Source: Candidatus Segatella mututuai (lineage in GTDB: Bacteria; Bacteroidota; Bacteroidia; Bacteroidales; Bacteroidaceae). Taken from it: a stretch of DNA of 16,105 nt. The position numbers were made by a program, and so were the translations under genes. The stretch covers positions 1-16,105 of the forward strand of contig DJOI01000042.1 of NCBI GenBank assembly GCA_002439605.1. Reading direction: 5' to 3'. The notes beneath the pieces are model-generated. The model made no database searches, was not told the DNA's origin, and saw only the letters and a program-made list of their open reading frames with translations. Every line of letters starts with the position of its first letter. Position 1 is the stretch's first letter. Positions 1-8,606 of the stretch are shown in pieces.

Positions 1-17
1 CCATTTAATAACTTCTA

Positions 18-3000
18 ATGGCTACAAAAATTGTTGATAACAGAGTAAATTTTGCCAGCGTTCATAATCCGTACCCATATCCGGATTTCCTCGATGTGCA
101 GTTAAAGTCTTTTAGGGACTTCTTGCAGTTGGATACTCCGCCTGAGGAACGCAAGAATGACGGCTTGTATAAGGTGTTCTCAGAGAACTTCCCTATCACC
201 GACACTCGTAATAATTTCGTTCTTGAGTTCTTGGATTACTATATAGACCCTCCTCGCTACACTATTGACGAGTGCTTGGAGCGTGGCCTTACGTATAGTG
301 TACCTTTGAAGGCTAAGATGAAGCTTTACTGTACAGATCCAGACCATGAGGACTTTGGCACTTTCATCCAGGATGTGTTCTTGGGTACTATTCCTTATAT
401 GACGGAGAACGGCACTTTTGTAATCAATGGTGCCGAACGTGTTGTTGTGTCGCAGTTGCACCGTTCTCCAGGTGTGTTCTTCGGCCAGGGCGTTCATGCC
501 AATGGCACTGTGCTTTATTCTGCGCGTATTATCCCGTTCAAGGGTAGCTGGATAGAGTTTGCCACTGATATTAACAATGTGATGTATGCTTACATCGACC
601 GTAAGAAGAAGTTGCCTGTCACTACCTTGCTTCGCGCTATTGGTTATGAGCAGGATAAAGACATCCTCCAGATATTCGACCTTGCCGAAGAGGTTAAGGT
701 GAATAAGAAGAATATGAAGGCTGCTATCGGTCGTAAGTTGGCGGCTCGTGTGTTGAAGAGTTGGAACGAGGACTTCGTGGATGAGGATACTGGCGAGGTG
801 GTTTCTATTGAGCGTAACGAGGTAATCATGGACCGTGAGACGGAACTTACCGCCGATAATATTGATGAAATCTGTGAAAGTGGTGCTTCTACTGTGCTTT
901 TGCACAAGGATGAGGAGGCCGCTAATAAGTTCTCCATCATCTTCAATACTTTGGCGAAGGATCCAAGTAACTCAGAGAAAGAAGCTGTTACTTATATCTA
1001 TCGCCAGTTGCGTAATGCAGATCCTGCTGATGATGCAAGTGCTCGCGAAGTGTTCCAGAACCTTTTCTTCTCTGACAAGCGTTATGACTTGGGAGAGGTT
1101 GGCCGTTACAGAATAAATAAGAAATTGGGTCTCGGTACAGATATGGACGTTCGCGTTTTGACGAAGGATGATATCATCGAGATCATCAAATATTTGATTC
1201 AGCTGGTTAACTCTAACGCTACGGTTGACGATATAGACCACTTGTCCAACCGCCGTGTACGTACTGTCGGAGAGCAGCTGGCCAACCAGTTCTCTATCGG
1301 CTTGGCTCGTATGAGCCGTACCATCCGTGAGCGTATGAACGTCCGTGACAATGAGGTGTTTACCCCTACTGATTTGATTAATGCTAAGACCATATCAAGT
1401 GTTATCAACTCTTTCTTCGGTACCAACCCATTGTCTCAGTTCATGGACCAGACCAATCCATTGGCCGAGGTTACTCATAAGCGTCGTCTCTCGGCCTTGG
1501 GCCCTGGTGGTTTGTCACGTGAGCGTGCAGGTTTCGAGGTTCGTGACGTTCACTATACTCATTATGGTCGTCTTTGTCCTATTGAGAGTCCTGAAGGTCC
1601 TAACATCGGTTTGATTTCTTCTCTCTGTATGTATGCGAAGATCAACGACCTTGGTTTCATCGTGACTCCTTACCGAAAGGTGTCCGATGGTACGGTGGAC
1701 ATGGACAACAAGGATGTCGTATATCTTACAGCTGAGGACGAGGAGAACAAGATTATAGGCCAGGGAAATGCTCCATTGACAGAAAAGGGAACTTTCATAC
1801 GTGACGTTGTAAAATGTCGTCAGGATGCTGATTATCCTGTTGTTGAGCCTTCCGAGGTTGACTTCGTCGACGTGTCCCCGCAGCAGATTGCTTCTGTGTC
1901 TGCTGGTCTAATTCCTTTCTTGGAGCATGATGATGGTCACCGTGCGCTGATGGGATGTAACATGATGCGTCAGGCTGTTCCTCTTCTTCACAATGATGCT
2001 CCTATTGTTGGCACAGGTTTGGAAAAGCAGGTTTGCGAGGATTCTCGCACCATGATTACTGCTGAGGGTGAGGGTGTTATAGAATATGTGGATGCTACTA
2101 CCATTCGCATCCTTTACGACCGTACGGATGAAGAGGAATTCGTAAGCTTCGAGCCTGCTCTGAAAGAGTATCGCATTCCGAAGTTCCGTCGTACCAACCA
2201 GAATATGACCATCGACCTTCGTCCTATATGCAACAAGGGACAGCGCGTAAAGAAGGGCGATATCCTTACAGAGGGTTATGCTACCGAGAAAGGCGAGTTG
2301 GCATTGGGTCGCAACTTGCTCGTTGCCTACATCCCATGGAAAGGCTACAACTACGAGGATGCTGTCGTTATCTCGGAGCGTATGGTTCGTGAGGATATAC
2401 TGACCTCTGTGCACGTAGACGAGTATTCTCTCGATGTTCGTGAAACCAAGCGCGGAATGGAGGAGTTCACCAGTGACATTCCCAATGTGAGCGAGGAAGC
2501 TACAAAGGATTTGGACGACAATGGTATTGTACGTGTTGGCGCTCGTATTGAACCTGGTGATATTATGATAGGTAAGATTTCTCCTAAGGGAGAGAGCGAT
2601 CCTTCTCCAGAAGAAAAATTGCTCCGTGCCATCTTTGGCGACAAAGCAGGCGACGTGAAGGACTCTTCGTTGAAGGCCAACCCATCGCTCAGTGGTGTCG
2701 TTATCGATAAGAAACTCTTCTCTCGTGCCATCAAGACCCGTGAGTCGAAGAAGCAGGATAAGATTATCCTTGCCAAGATAGACGAAGAGTATGAGGCAAA
2801 GAATGCGGACTTGAAGGACATTCTTGTTGACAAGTTGCTCACTTTGACTGCGGACAAGGTTTCTCAAGGAGTGAAGGATTACACTGGTGCGGAAATCATC
2901 ACCAAGGGCAGCAAGTTTACTACCGCAGCGTTGAAGAACCTCGAGTATGACGGTGTTCAATCTAACAACTGGACGGTGGATGAGCATACTAACGCCTTGA

Positions 3001-3830
3001 TCCAGACCTTGATAATGAACTATATCCGCAAGTACAAGCTGTTGGATGCGGAATTGAAGCGTCGCAAGTTTGCCATTACCATAGGTGATGAACTTCCTTC
3101 AGGTATTCTACAGATGGCTAAGGTTTACATCGCCAAGAAGCGTAAGATTCAGGTAGGTGATAAGCTCGCTGGTCGCCATGGTAACAAGGGTATCGTTTCT
3201 AAGGTTGTACGTACAGAGGACATGCCATTTATGGAAGATGGTCGTCCTGTCGACATGGTATTGAACCCATTGGGTGTACCATCTCGTATGAACTTGGGAC
3301 AGATTTTTGAGTGTATTCTGGGCGCTGCTGGTAAGAAGTTGGGTGTTAAGTTTGCTACTCCTATCTTCGACGGTGCCAAGTTGGAAGACCTCTCGGTATG
3401 GACAGACAAGGCTGGCTTGCCACGTTTCTGTTCTACTTACCTTTATGATGGTGAAACAGGTGAGCGTTTCGACCAACCTGCTACTGTCGGTATGACTTAC
3501 TTCTTGAAGTTGGGTCACATGGTAGAGGATAAGATGCACGCTCGTTCTATCGGTCCTTACTCTCTTATCACACAGCAGCCGCTTGGTGGTAAGGCACAGT
3601 TTGGTGGTCAGCGATTTGGAGAGATGGAGGTTTGGGCCATCGAGGCATTTGGTGCAAGCCACGTACTGCAGGAGATCCTGACCATCAAGTCGGATGATGT
3701 CGTAGGTCGTAGCAAGGCATATGAAGCTATTGTTAAGGGTGACCCAATGCCAACTCCAGGTATTCCAGAGTCTCTTAACGTATTGCTCCATGAACTTCGT
3801 GGCTTGGGCTTGAGCATCAAGCTTGATTAA
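18..3830 (+). CDS. rpoB: DNA-directed RNA polymerase subunit beta
   Basis: This is the beta subunit of RNA polymerase, which with beta' forms the active-site cleft and contacts the RNA-DNA hybrid and nascent transcript. The 1270-residue product is complete and collinear with the family. The rifampicin pocket lies around residues 472-500 (LSQFMDQ, then THKRRLSALGPGGL). D477, H487 and S492 correspond to E. coli D516, H526 and S531, so the common resistance positions are wild type. The active-site motif GDKLAGRHGNKG covers 1047-1058; K1049 and K1057 match E. coli K1065 and K1073. It is followed by NPLGVPSRMN and, near the end, GGKAQFGGQRFGEMEVWA. The ATG at 18 is preceded by AT-rich sequence without a Shine-Dalgarno motif, as is usual in Bacteroidetes. 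rpoC follows after 31 bp, so the pair is co-transcribed, probably from a promoter left of the window. Confidence 0.99.
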   Translation: MATKIVDNRVNFASVHNPYPYPDFLDVQLKSFRDFLQLDTPPEERKNDGLYKVFSENFPITDTRNNFVLEFLDYYIDPPRYTIDECLERGLTYSVPLKAKMKLYCTDPDHEDFGTFIQDVFLGTIPYMTENGTFVINGAERVVVSQLHRSPGVFFGQGVHANGTVLYSARIIPFKGSWIEFATDINNVMYAYIDRKKKLPVTTLLRAIGYEQDKDILQIFDLAEEVKVNKKNMKAAIGRKLAARVLKSWNEDFVDEDTGEVVSIERNEVIMDRETELTADNIDEICESGASTVLLHKDEEAANKFSIIFNTLAKDPSNSEKEAVTYIYRQLRNADPADDASAREVFQNLFFSDKRYDLGEVGRYRINKKLGLGTDMDVRVLTKDDIIEIIKYLIQLVNSNATVDDIDHLSNRRVRTVGEQLANQFSIGLARMSRTIRERMNVRDNEVFTPTDLINAKTISSVINSFFGTNPLSQFMDQTNPLAEVTHKRRLSALGPGGLSRERAGFEVRDVHYTHYGRLCPIESPEGPNIGLISSLCMYAKINDLGFIVTPYRKVSDGTVDMDNKDVVYLTAEDEENKIIGQGNAPLTEKGTFIRDVVKCRQDADYPVVEPSEVDFVDVSPQQIASVSAGLIPFLEHDDGHRALMGCNMMRQAVPLLHNDAPIVGTGLEKQVCEDSRTMITAEGEGVIEYVDATTIRILYDRTDEEEFVSFEPALKEYRIPKFRRTNQNMTIDLRPICNKGQRVKKGDILTEGYATEKGELALGRNLLVAYIPWKGYNYEDAVVISERMVREDILTSVHVDEYSLDVRETKRGMEEFTSDIPNVSEEATKDLDDNGIVRVGARIEPGDIMIGKISPKGESDPSPEEKLLRAIFGDKAGDVKDSSLKANPSLSGVVIDKKLFSRAIKTRESKKQDKIILAKIDEEYEAKNADLKDILVDKLLTLTADKVSQGVKDYTGAEIITKGSKFTTAALKNLEYDGVQSNNWTVDEHTNALIQTLIMNYIRKYKLLDAELKRRKFAITIGDELPSGILQMAKVYIAKKRKIQVGDKLAGRHGNKGIVSKVVRTEDMPFMEDGRPVDMVLNPLGVPSRMNLGQIFECILGAAGKKLGVKFATPIFDGAKLEDLSVWTDKAGLPRFCSTYLYDGETGERFDQPATVGMTYFLKLGHMVEDKMHARSIGPYSLITQQPLGGKAQFGGQRFGEMEVWAIEAFGASHVLQEILTIKSDDVVGRSKAYEAIVKGDPMPTPGIPESLNVLLHELRGLGLSIKLD

Positions 3831-3861
3831 TTTTGAGAACCCCTAATTAAGATATAGAAAC

Positions 3862-6800
3862 ATGGCTTTCAAAAAAGATACAAAGGTAAAGAATAATTTT
3901 ACGAAGATTACCATCAGTCTTGCTTCTCCTGAAGAGATCCTGGAAAATTCGTATGGTGAGGTTACTAAGCCTGAAACCATTAATTATCGAACATATAAGC
4001 CCGAGCGTGACGGACTTTTCTGCGAACGCATCTTTGGTCCTACCAAGGACTATGAGTGTGCCTGCGGTAAGTACAAGCGTATTCGTTATAAGGGTATCGT
4101 CTGCGACCGGTGTGGTGTTGAGGTGACTGAGAAGAAGGTTCGTCGCGAGCGTTCTGGTCATATCGAACTTGTTGTGCCTGTGGCCCACATTTGGTATTTC
4201 CGTTCATTGCCTAATAAGATAGGCTATCTATTGGGTATGCCTACCAAGAAACTTGATGCTGTCATCTATTATGAGAAATATGTCGTAGTACAGCCCGGTG
4301 TGTTGGCTGGCAGAAAGGATGCTGATGGTTTGGAGATGAATGGCTCTCACACCCTCGATCTCCTTTCCGAGGATGAGTATATTGATATCATTGACAATCA
4401 ACTGAGTCCGGAGAATGATCGTCTTCCTGATGATGATCCTAACAAGTTCATCGCGAAGATGGGTGCGGAGGCGATTTATCAGTTGCTGCAGAACTTGGAT
4501 CTTGACTCTCTGTCATATGAGTTGCGCGACCGTGCCAGCAATGACTCGAGCCAGCAACGCAAGACCGAGGCTTTGAAGCGTCTTCAGGTCGTAGAGAGTT
4601 TCCGTGCCAGCAAGGGTGTCAACAAGCCTGAGTGGATGATTATGAAGATAATCCCTGTTACTCCTCCAGAGCTTCGTCCTTTGGTGCCATTGGACGGTGG
4701 TCGTTTTGCGACTTCCGACCTTAACGACCTATATCGTCGCGTTATCATCCGTAACAACCGTTTGAAGCGTTTGGTGGAAATCAAGGCTCCGGAGGTGATT
4801 CTTCGCAACGAGAAGCGTATGTTGCAAGAGGCTGTCGATAGTTTGTTCGACAACTCTCGCAAGAGTTCTGCTGTCAAGAGTGAGAGCAATCGTCCGTTGA
4901 AGTCTCTTTCTGATTCGTTGAAGGGTAAGCAGGGACGTTTCCGCCAGAACCTGCTGGGTAAGCGTGTTGACTATTCTGCCCGTTCGGTAATCGTTGTTGG
5001 TCCAGAGTTGAAGATGGGGGAGTGCGGTCTTCCTAAGCTGATGGCCGCCGAGCTTTACAAGCCGTTTATTATACGTAAGCTCATTGAGCGTGGCATTGTG
5101 AAGACTGTCAAGAGCGCCAAGAAGATCGTAGACCGTCGTGAGCCTGTGATTTGGGACATCCTCGAGAATGTGATGAAGGGGCATCCTGTTATGCTCAACC
5201 GTGCTCCTACGCTTCACCGTCTTGGTATCCAAGCTTTCCAACCTAAGATGATTGAGGGCAAGGCTATCCAGTTGCACCCATTGGCATGTACTGCGTTCAA
5301 CGCCGACTTCGATGGCGACCAGATGGCTGTTCACCTTCCTTTGAGCAATGAGGCGGTACTCGAGGCACAGATTCTGATGCTTCAGAGCCACAATATCTTG
5401 AACCCAGCCAATGGTGCTCCTATCACCGTTCCTTCTCAGGACATGGTGCTTGGTCTCTATTATATCACCAAGATTCGTCCTGGTGCCAAGGGCGAGGGAT
5501 TGACCTTCTATGGTCCGGAGGAAGCTCTGATAGCCCGCAATGAGGGACGTTGCGACTTGCACGCTCTGGTAAAGGTTATCGTCAACGACATTGTTGATGG
5601 TAAGTTGCAGAAGCGCATGGTCGAAACATCTGTTGGCCGTGTCATTGTCAACCAAATTATCCCTGAAAAAGTAGGCTACTTCAATGATGTTATCTCAAAG
5701 AAGACATTGCGTGGGCTTATTTCAGAGGTAATCAAGGCTGTCGGTATGGCAGATGCATGCAAGTTCCTCGATGGTATCAAGAACCTCGGTTATCGTATGG
5801 CTTATGTAGCCGGACTTTCGTTCAACCTTGGTGATATCATCATTCCGCCAGAGAAAGACGAAATCGTAGCCAAAGGTAATAAGGAGGTAGAGGAAATTAC
5901 CAATAACTATAACATGGGCTTCATTACCGACAAGGAGCGTTACAATCAGGTAATCGACACCTGGACCCATGTCAACACCAATCTCGGTAATGTGTTGATG
6001 AAGGAAATGACCGAGGCCGACCAGGGATTCAACGCTGTATACATGATGCTTGACTCTGGAGCCCGTGGTTCGAAGGATCAGATCAAACAGTTGTCTGGTA
6101 TGCGTGGTTTGATGGCCAAGCCTCAGAAAGCTGGTGCGGAAGGTGCTCAGATTATCGAGAACCCAATTCTGTCTAATTTCAAGGAGGGTATGTCTGTGTT
6201 GGAGTACTTTATTTCTTCACACGGAGCTCGTAAGGGTCTTGCCGATACCGCCATGAAGACTGCCGATGCAGGTTATTTGACACGTCGTCTCGTGGATGTA
6301 TCACATGATGTGATTATTTCTGAAGAGGACTGCGGAACATTGCGTGGGTTGGTTTGCACAGCCTTGAAGAATGGTGACGAGGTGATTTCTACCTTGTATG
6401 AGCGTATTCTCGGTCGTGTGTCAGTGCACGATGTGATTCATCCTACGACAGGCGAGCTGATTGTGCGTGCCGGCGAGGAAATAACCGAGGTCAAGGCCAA
6501 GGCTATCGAGGATTCTCCTATCGAGAGCGTCGAGATTCGGTCGGTACTCACCTGCGAGAGCAAGAAGGGTGTCTGCATGAAGTGTTATGGCCGTAACTTG
6601 GCTACTGCCCGCATGGTACAGTTGGGGGAGGCTGTTGGCGTCATCGCAGCTCAGGCTATTGGTGAACCTGGAACTCAGCTTACTCTTCGTACATTCCACG
6701 CTGGTGGTATCGCTTCTAATGCGGCAGCTAATGCCAAGATAGAGGCTAAGAATAAGTCACGCATCGAATTCGATGAATTGAGCACAGTCCCATTTGTAGA

Positions 6801-8193
6801 AGAGGACGAGGAAGGCAATGACGTGAAGTGCGAGATGGTAGTGAGCCACTTGGCAGAAATCCGATTTGTCGATCCTAATACAAATATCGTTCTTTCAACT
6901 TTAAATGTACCTTACGGTTCTTCTCTCTACCATAAGGAGGGCGAGGTTGTAGATAAGGGTACTGTTATCGCCAAGTGGGATCCATTCAACGCCGTTATTG
7001 TGAGCCAGTATGCTGGTACCTTGAAGTTCAATGATGTTCAGGAGGGCGTTACTTATCGTGCTGAAACTGATGAGACAACAGGTCTTACCGAAAAGATTAT
7101 CACCGATTCGAAGAACAAGACCATGGTTCCTTCTTGTGATGTTGTAGATGCCAACGGGCAGGTCTTGGGAACATACAACTTCCCTGTGGGTGGTCACGTA
7201 GCCGTGGAGGATGGTCAAACTATCAAGACTGGTGAGACCTTGGTGAAGATTCCGCGTGCCGTAGGTGGTGCTGGTGATATCACTGGTGGTCTTCCACGTG
7301 TAACTGAGTTGTTTGAAGCCCGTAACCCATCCAACCCTGCTGTCGTTTCCGAGATAGATGGAGAGGTTACTATGGGTAAGGTGAAGCGTGGCAACCGTGA
7401 GATTATTGTCACATCTAAGACAGGAGACCAGAAAAAGTATCTTGTCTCTCTGTCCAAGCAAATCCTTGTTCAGGAGCATGATGCAGTCCGTGCAGGTACG
7501 CCTCTCTCTGATGGTGTCGTAACTCCAGGCGATATCCTTGCCATTAAGGGTCCTACTGCCGTACAGGAATATATTGTTAATCAGGTTCAGGACGTTTATC
7601 GTTTGCAGGGTGTGGCTATTAACGACAAGCACTTTGAGATTATCGTTCGACAGATGATGCGTAAGGTTCGCATCGATGATCCTGGTGATACCACATTCCT
7701 GGAGCAGGAATTGGTAGACAAACTCGACTTTGCCGAGGAGAACGACCGAATCTGGGGAAAGAAGGTTGTCACCGATGCTGGTGACAGCGAGAATCTCAAA
7801 CCTGGTCAGATAATCACAGCTCGCCGGCTGCGTGACGAGAACTCGGGTTTGAAACGTCGTGATATGAAGTTGGTTCAGGTTCGTGATGCTGTGGCTGCAA
7901 CATCTACTCAGATACTCCAGGGTATCACCCGTGCCGCACTTGGTACTAAGAGCTTCATGAGTGCTGCTTCCTTCCAGGAGACAACCAAAGTCTTGAATGA
8001 GGCTGCCATCCGTGGTAAGGTGGACTACCTTGAGGGAATGAAGGAGAATGTAATCTGTGGCCATTTGATACCAGCAGGTACAGGTCTTCGCCAGTGGGAG
8101 AAGATTATCGTTGGCTCTAAGGAAGAATACGATCGCATCCAGGCCAATCGCAAGAATGTGATTGATTACTCAGATTCCAGTATTGGTGAATAA
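3862..8193 (+). CDS. rpoC: DNA-directed RNA polymerase subunit beta'
   Basis: This is the beta' subunit, which carries the catalytic magnesium site of RNA polymerase. The 1443-residue product is full length. The N-terminal zinc site uses C66, C68, C81 and C84 (CACGKYKR ... CDRCG). The metal-binding loop NADFDGD is at 480-486, with D482, D484 and D486 as the Mg2+ ligands. The bridge helix segment around 792-813 reads GLADTAMKTADAGYLTRRLVDV-like. The second zinc site is C824, C898, C905 and C908. The trigger loop spans about 922-949 (GEAVGVIAAQAIGEPG, then TLRTFHAGG), with H946 at the position of E. coli H936. No frameshift or missing key residue was seen. The gene sits 31 bp after rpoB and ends 31 bp before a strong terminator hairpin, so the rif operon appears to stop here. 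Confidence 0.99.
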   Translation: MAFKKDTKVKNNFTKITISLASPEEILENSYGEVTKPETINYRTYKPERDGLFCERIFGPTKDYECACGKYKRIRYKGIVCDRCGVEVTEKKVRRERSGHIELVVPVAHIWYFRSLPNKIGYLLGMPTKKLDAVIYYEKYVVVQPGVLAGRKDADGLEMNGSHTLDLLSEDEYIDIIDNQLSPENDRLPDDDPNKFIAKMGAEAIYQLLQNLDLDSLSYELRDRASNDSSQQRKTEALKRLQVVESFRASKGVNKPEWMIMKIIPVTPPELRPLVPLDGGRFATSDLNDLYRRVIIRNNRLKRLVEIKAPEVILRNEKRMLQEAVDSLFDNSRKSSAVKSESNRPLKSLSDSLKGKQGRFRQNLLGKRVDYSARSVIVVGPELKMGECGLPKLMAAELYKPFIIRKLIERGIVKTVKSAKKIVDRREPVIWDILENVMKGHPVMLNRAPTLHRLGIQAFQPKMIEGKAIQLHPLACTAFNADFDGDQMAVHLPLSNEAVLEAQILMLQSHNILNPANGAPITVPSQDMVLGLYYITKIRPGAKGEGLTFYGPEEALIARNEGRCDLHALVKVIVNDIVDGKLQKRMVETSVGRVIVNQIIPEKVGYFNDVISKKTLRGLISEVIKAVGMADACKFLDGIKNLGYRMAYVAGLSFNLGDIIIPPEKDEIVAKGNKEVEEITNNYNMGFITDKERYNQVIDTWTHVNTNLGNVLMKEMTEADQGFNAVYMMLDSGARGSKDQIKQLSGMRGLMAKPQKAGAEGAQIIENPILSNFKEGMSVLEYFISSHGARKGLADTAMKTADAGYLTRRLVDVSHDVIISEEDCGTLRGLVCTALKNGDEVISTLYERILGRVSVHDVIHPTTGELIVRAGEEITEVKAKAIEDSPIESVEIRSVLTCESKKGVCMKCYGRNLATARMVQLGEAVGVIAAQAIGEPGTQLTLRTFHAGGIASNAAANAKIEAKNKSRIEFDELSTVPFVEEDEEGNDVKCEMVVSHLAEIRFVDPNTNIVLSTLNVPYGSSLYHKEGEVVDKGTVIAKWDPFNAVIVSQYAGTLKFNDVQEGVTYRAETDETTGLTEKIITDSKNKTMVPSCDVVDANGQVLGTYNFPVGGHVAVEDGQTIKTGETLVKIPRAVGGAGDITGGLPRVTELFEARNPSNPAVVSEIDGEVTMGKVKRGNREIIVTSKTGDQKKYLVSLSKQILVQEHDAVRAGTPLSDGVVTPGDILAIKGPTAVQEYIVNQVQDVYRLQGVAINDKHFEIIVRQMMRKVRIDDPGDTTFLEQELVDKLDFAEENDRIWGKKVVTDAGDSENLKPGQIITARRLRDENSGLKRRDMKLVQVRDAVAATSTQILQGITRAALGTKSFMSAASFQETTKVLNEAAIRGKVDYLEGMKENVICGHLIPAGTGLRQWEKIIVGSKEEYDRIQANRKNVIDYSDSSIGE

Positions 8194-8224
8194 TTGTTGA
8201 CAATGGCAACATATTGATATCATT

Positions 8225-8259
8225 AAAGCCATAGATGAGCATTCATCTATGGCTTTTTT
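8225..8259 (+). terminator. Rho-independent terminator after rpoC
   Basis: A perfect 14-bp stem (AAAGCCATAGATGA at 8225-8238 against 8243-8256) closes a four-base GCAT loop. The 3' arm runs directly into T residues, giving a T6 tract at 8254-8259. It lies 31 bp after the rpoC stop. Read on the minus strand, the hairpin is followed only by TTTAAT, so it could also stop transcription arriving from the opposing 64-residue gene, but less convincingly. Confidence 0.93.
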
Positions 8260-8299
8260 CTTCTTCCCTCGATGGGGTTATCGTTGCTTCCTTATTTTT

Positions 8300-8325
8300 A
8301 ATGGATATCCGCAATCATCCAAATT
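8300..8325 (-). repeat. 26-bp inverted repeat, left copy
   Basis: Read on the minus strand this begins AATTTGGATGATTGCGGAT. The same 19 bases are found in the opposite orientation at 11360 on the plus strand. Over 26 bases the two copies match at 24 positions, and partial similarity (4 of 6) extends just 5' of the core. This copy lies in the 3' region of the minus-strand gene pair, between its last stop and the rpoC terminator. No transposase is present and I see no clean target duplication. Confidence 0.8.
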
Positions 8326-8357
8326 GCAAAATATCAAGATGTTAAAGATAATTTATT

Positions 8358-8552
8358 TTAATCTCCGCCCCAGTTGTCTGTATTGTCATACCAGCTGCCG
8401 TCTGAGCTGTTGCCTGGGTCTTTGTCCTCGTTCACATCGAAATGGTCGGTGGTTTCTCCTGTGGTGGAATCTATGACAGAGGCTTGTGTAAAGCAAAGTT
8501 CATTTGCTATTGTTACTAACTTGATGTCTGGTTTCTTATACTGCTTTTTCAT
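8358..8552 (-). CDS. Small acidic protein with MKKxYxKP start, function unknown
   Basis: This is a 64-residue open reading frame with no recognised domain. It starts MKKQYKKPDIKLVTI and becomes rich in Asp, Asn, Gly and Ser, ending in a short aromatic/acidic tail with two tryptophans (SWYDNTDNWGGD). From memory, many Bacteroidales genomes, Prevotella especially, encode short proteins with an MKK-x-Y-x-x-P start and a variable acidic tail; their function is not known to me. There is one cysteine (C20) and no signal peptide or membrane segment. The ATG is preceded by an A-rich tract typical of translated Bacteroidetes genes. It lies 54 bp downstream of the 781-residue exported protein on the same strand with no promoter-like motif between, so the two are probably one transcript. 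The alternative is a spurious ORF, but start context, position and composition argue for a real gene. Confidence 0.68.
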   Translation of the reverse strand: MKKQYKKPDIKLVTIANELCFTQASVIDSTTGETTDHFDVNEDKDPGNSSDGSWYDNTDNWGGD

Positions 8553-8606
8553 ATATATGTTGTTTTTTTTTGTTGTGATAGTTACTTTTAGTTGATGTCT
8601 ATATTT

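Noticed and set aside
1908..2987. Long antisense open reading frames under rpoB and rpoC (for example 180-905, 1908-2987, 4729-5655, 6901-8064)
   Set aside because: They lie wholly within highly conserved genes, encode no recognisable protein and arise because codon bias of the sense genes leaves few stops on the opposite strand.
8249..8476. A 75-residue plus-strand frame after rpoC
   Set aside because: It begins inside the rpoC terminator and overlaps the opposite-strand 64-residue gene; no protein features.
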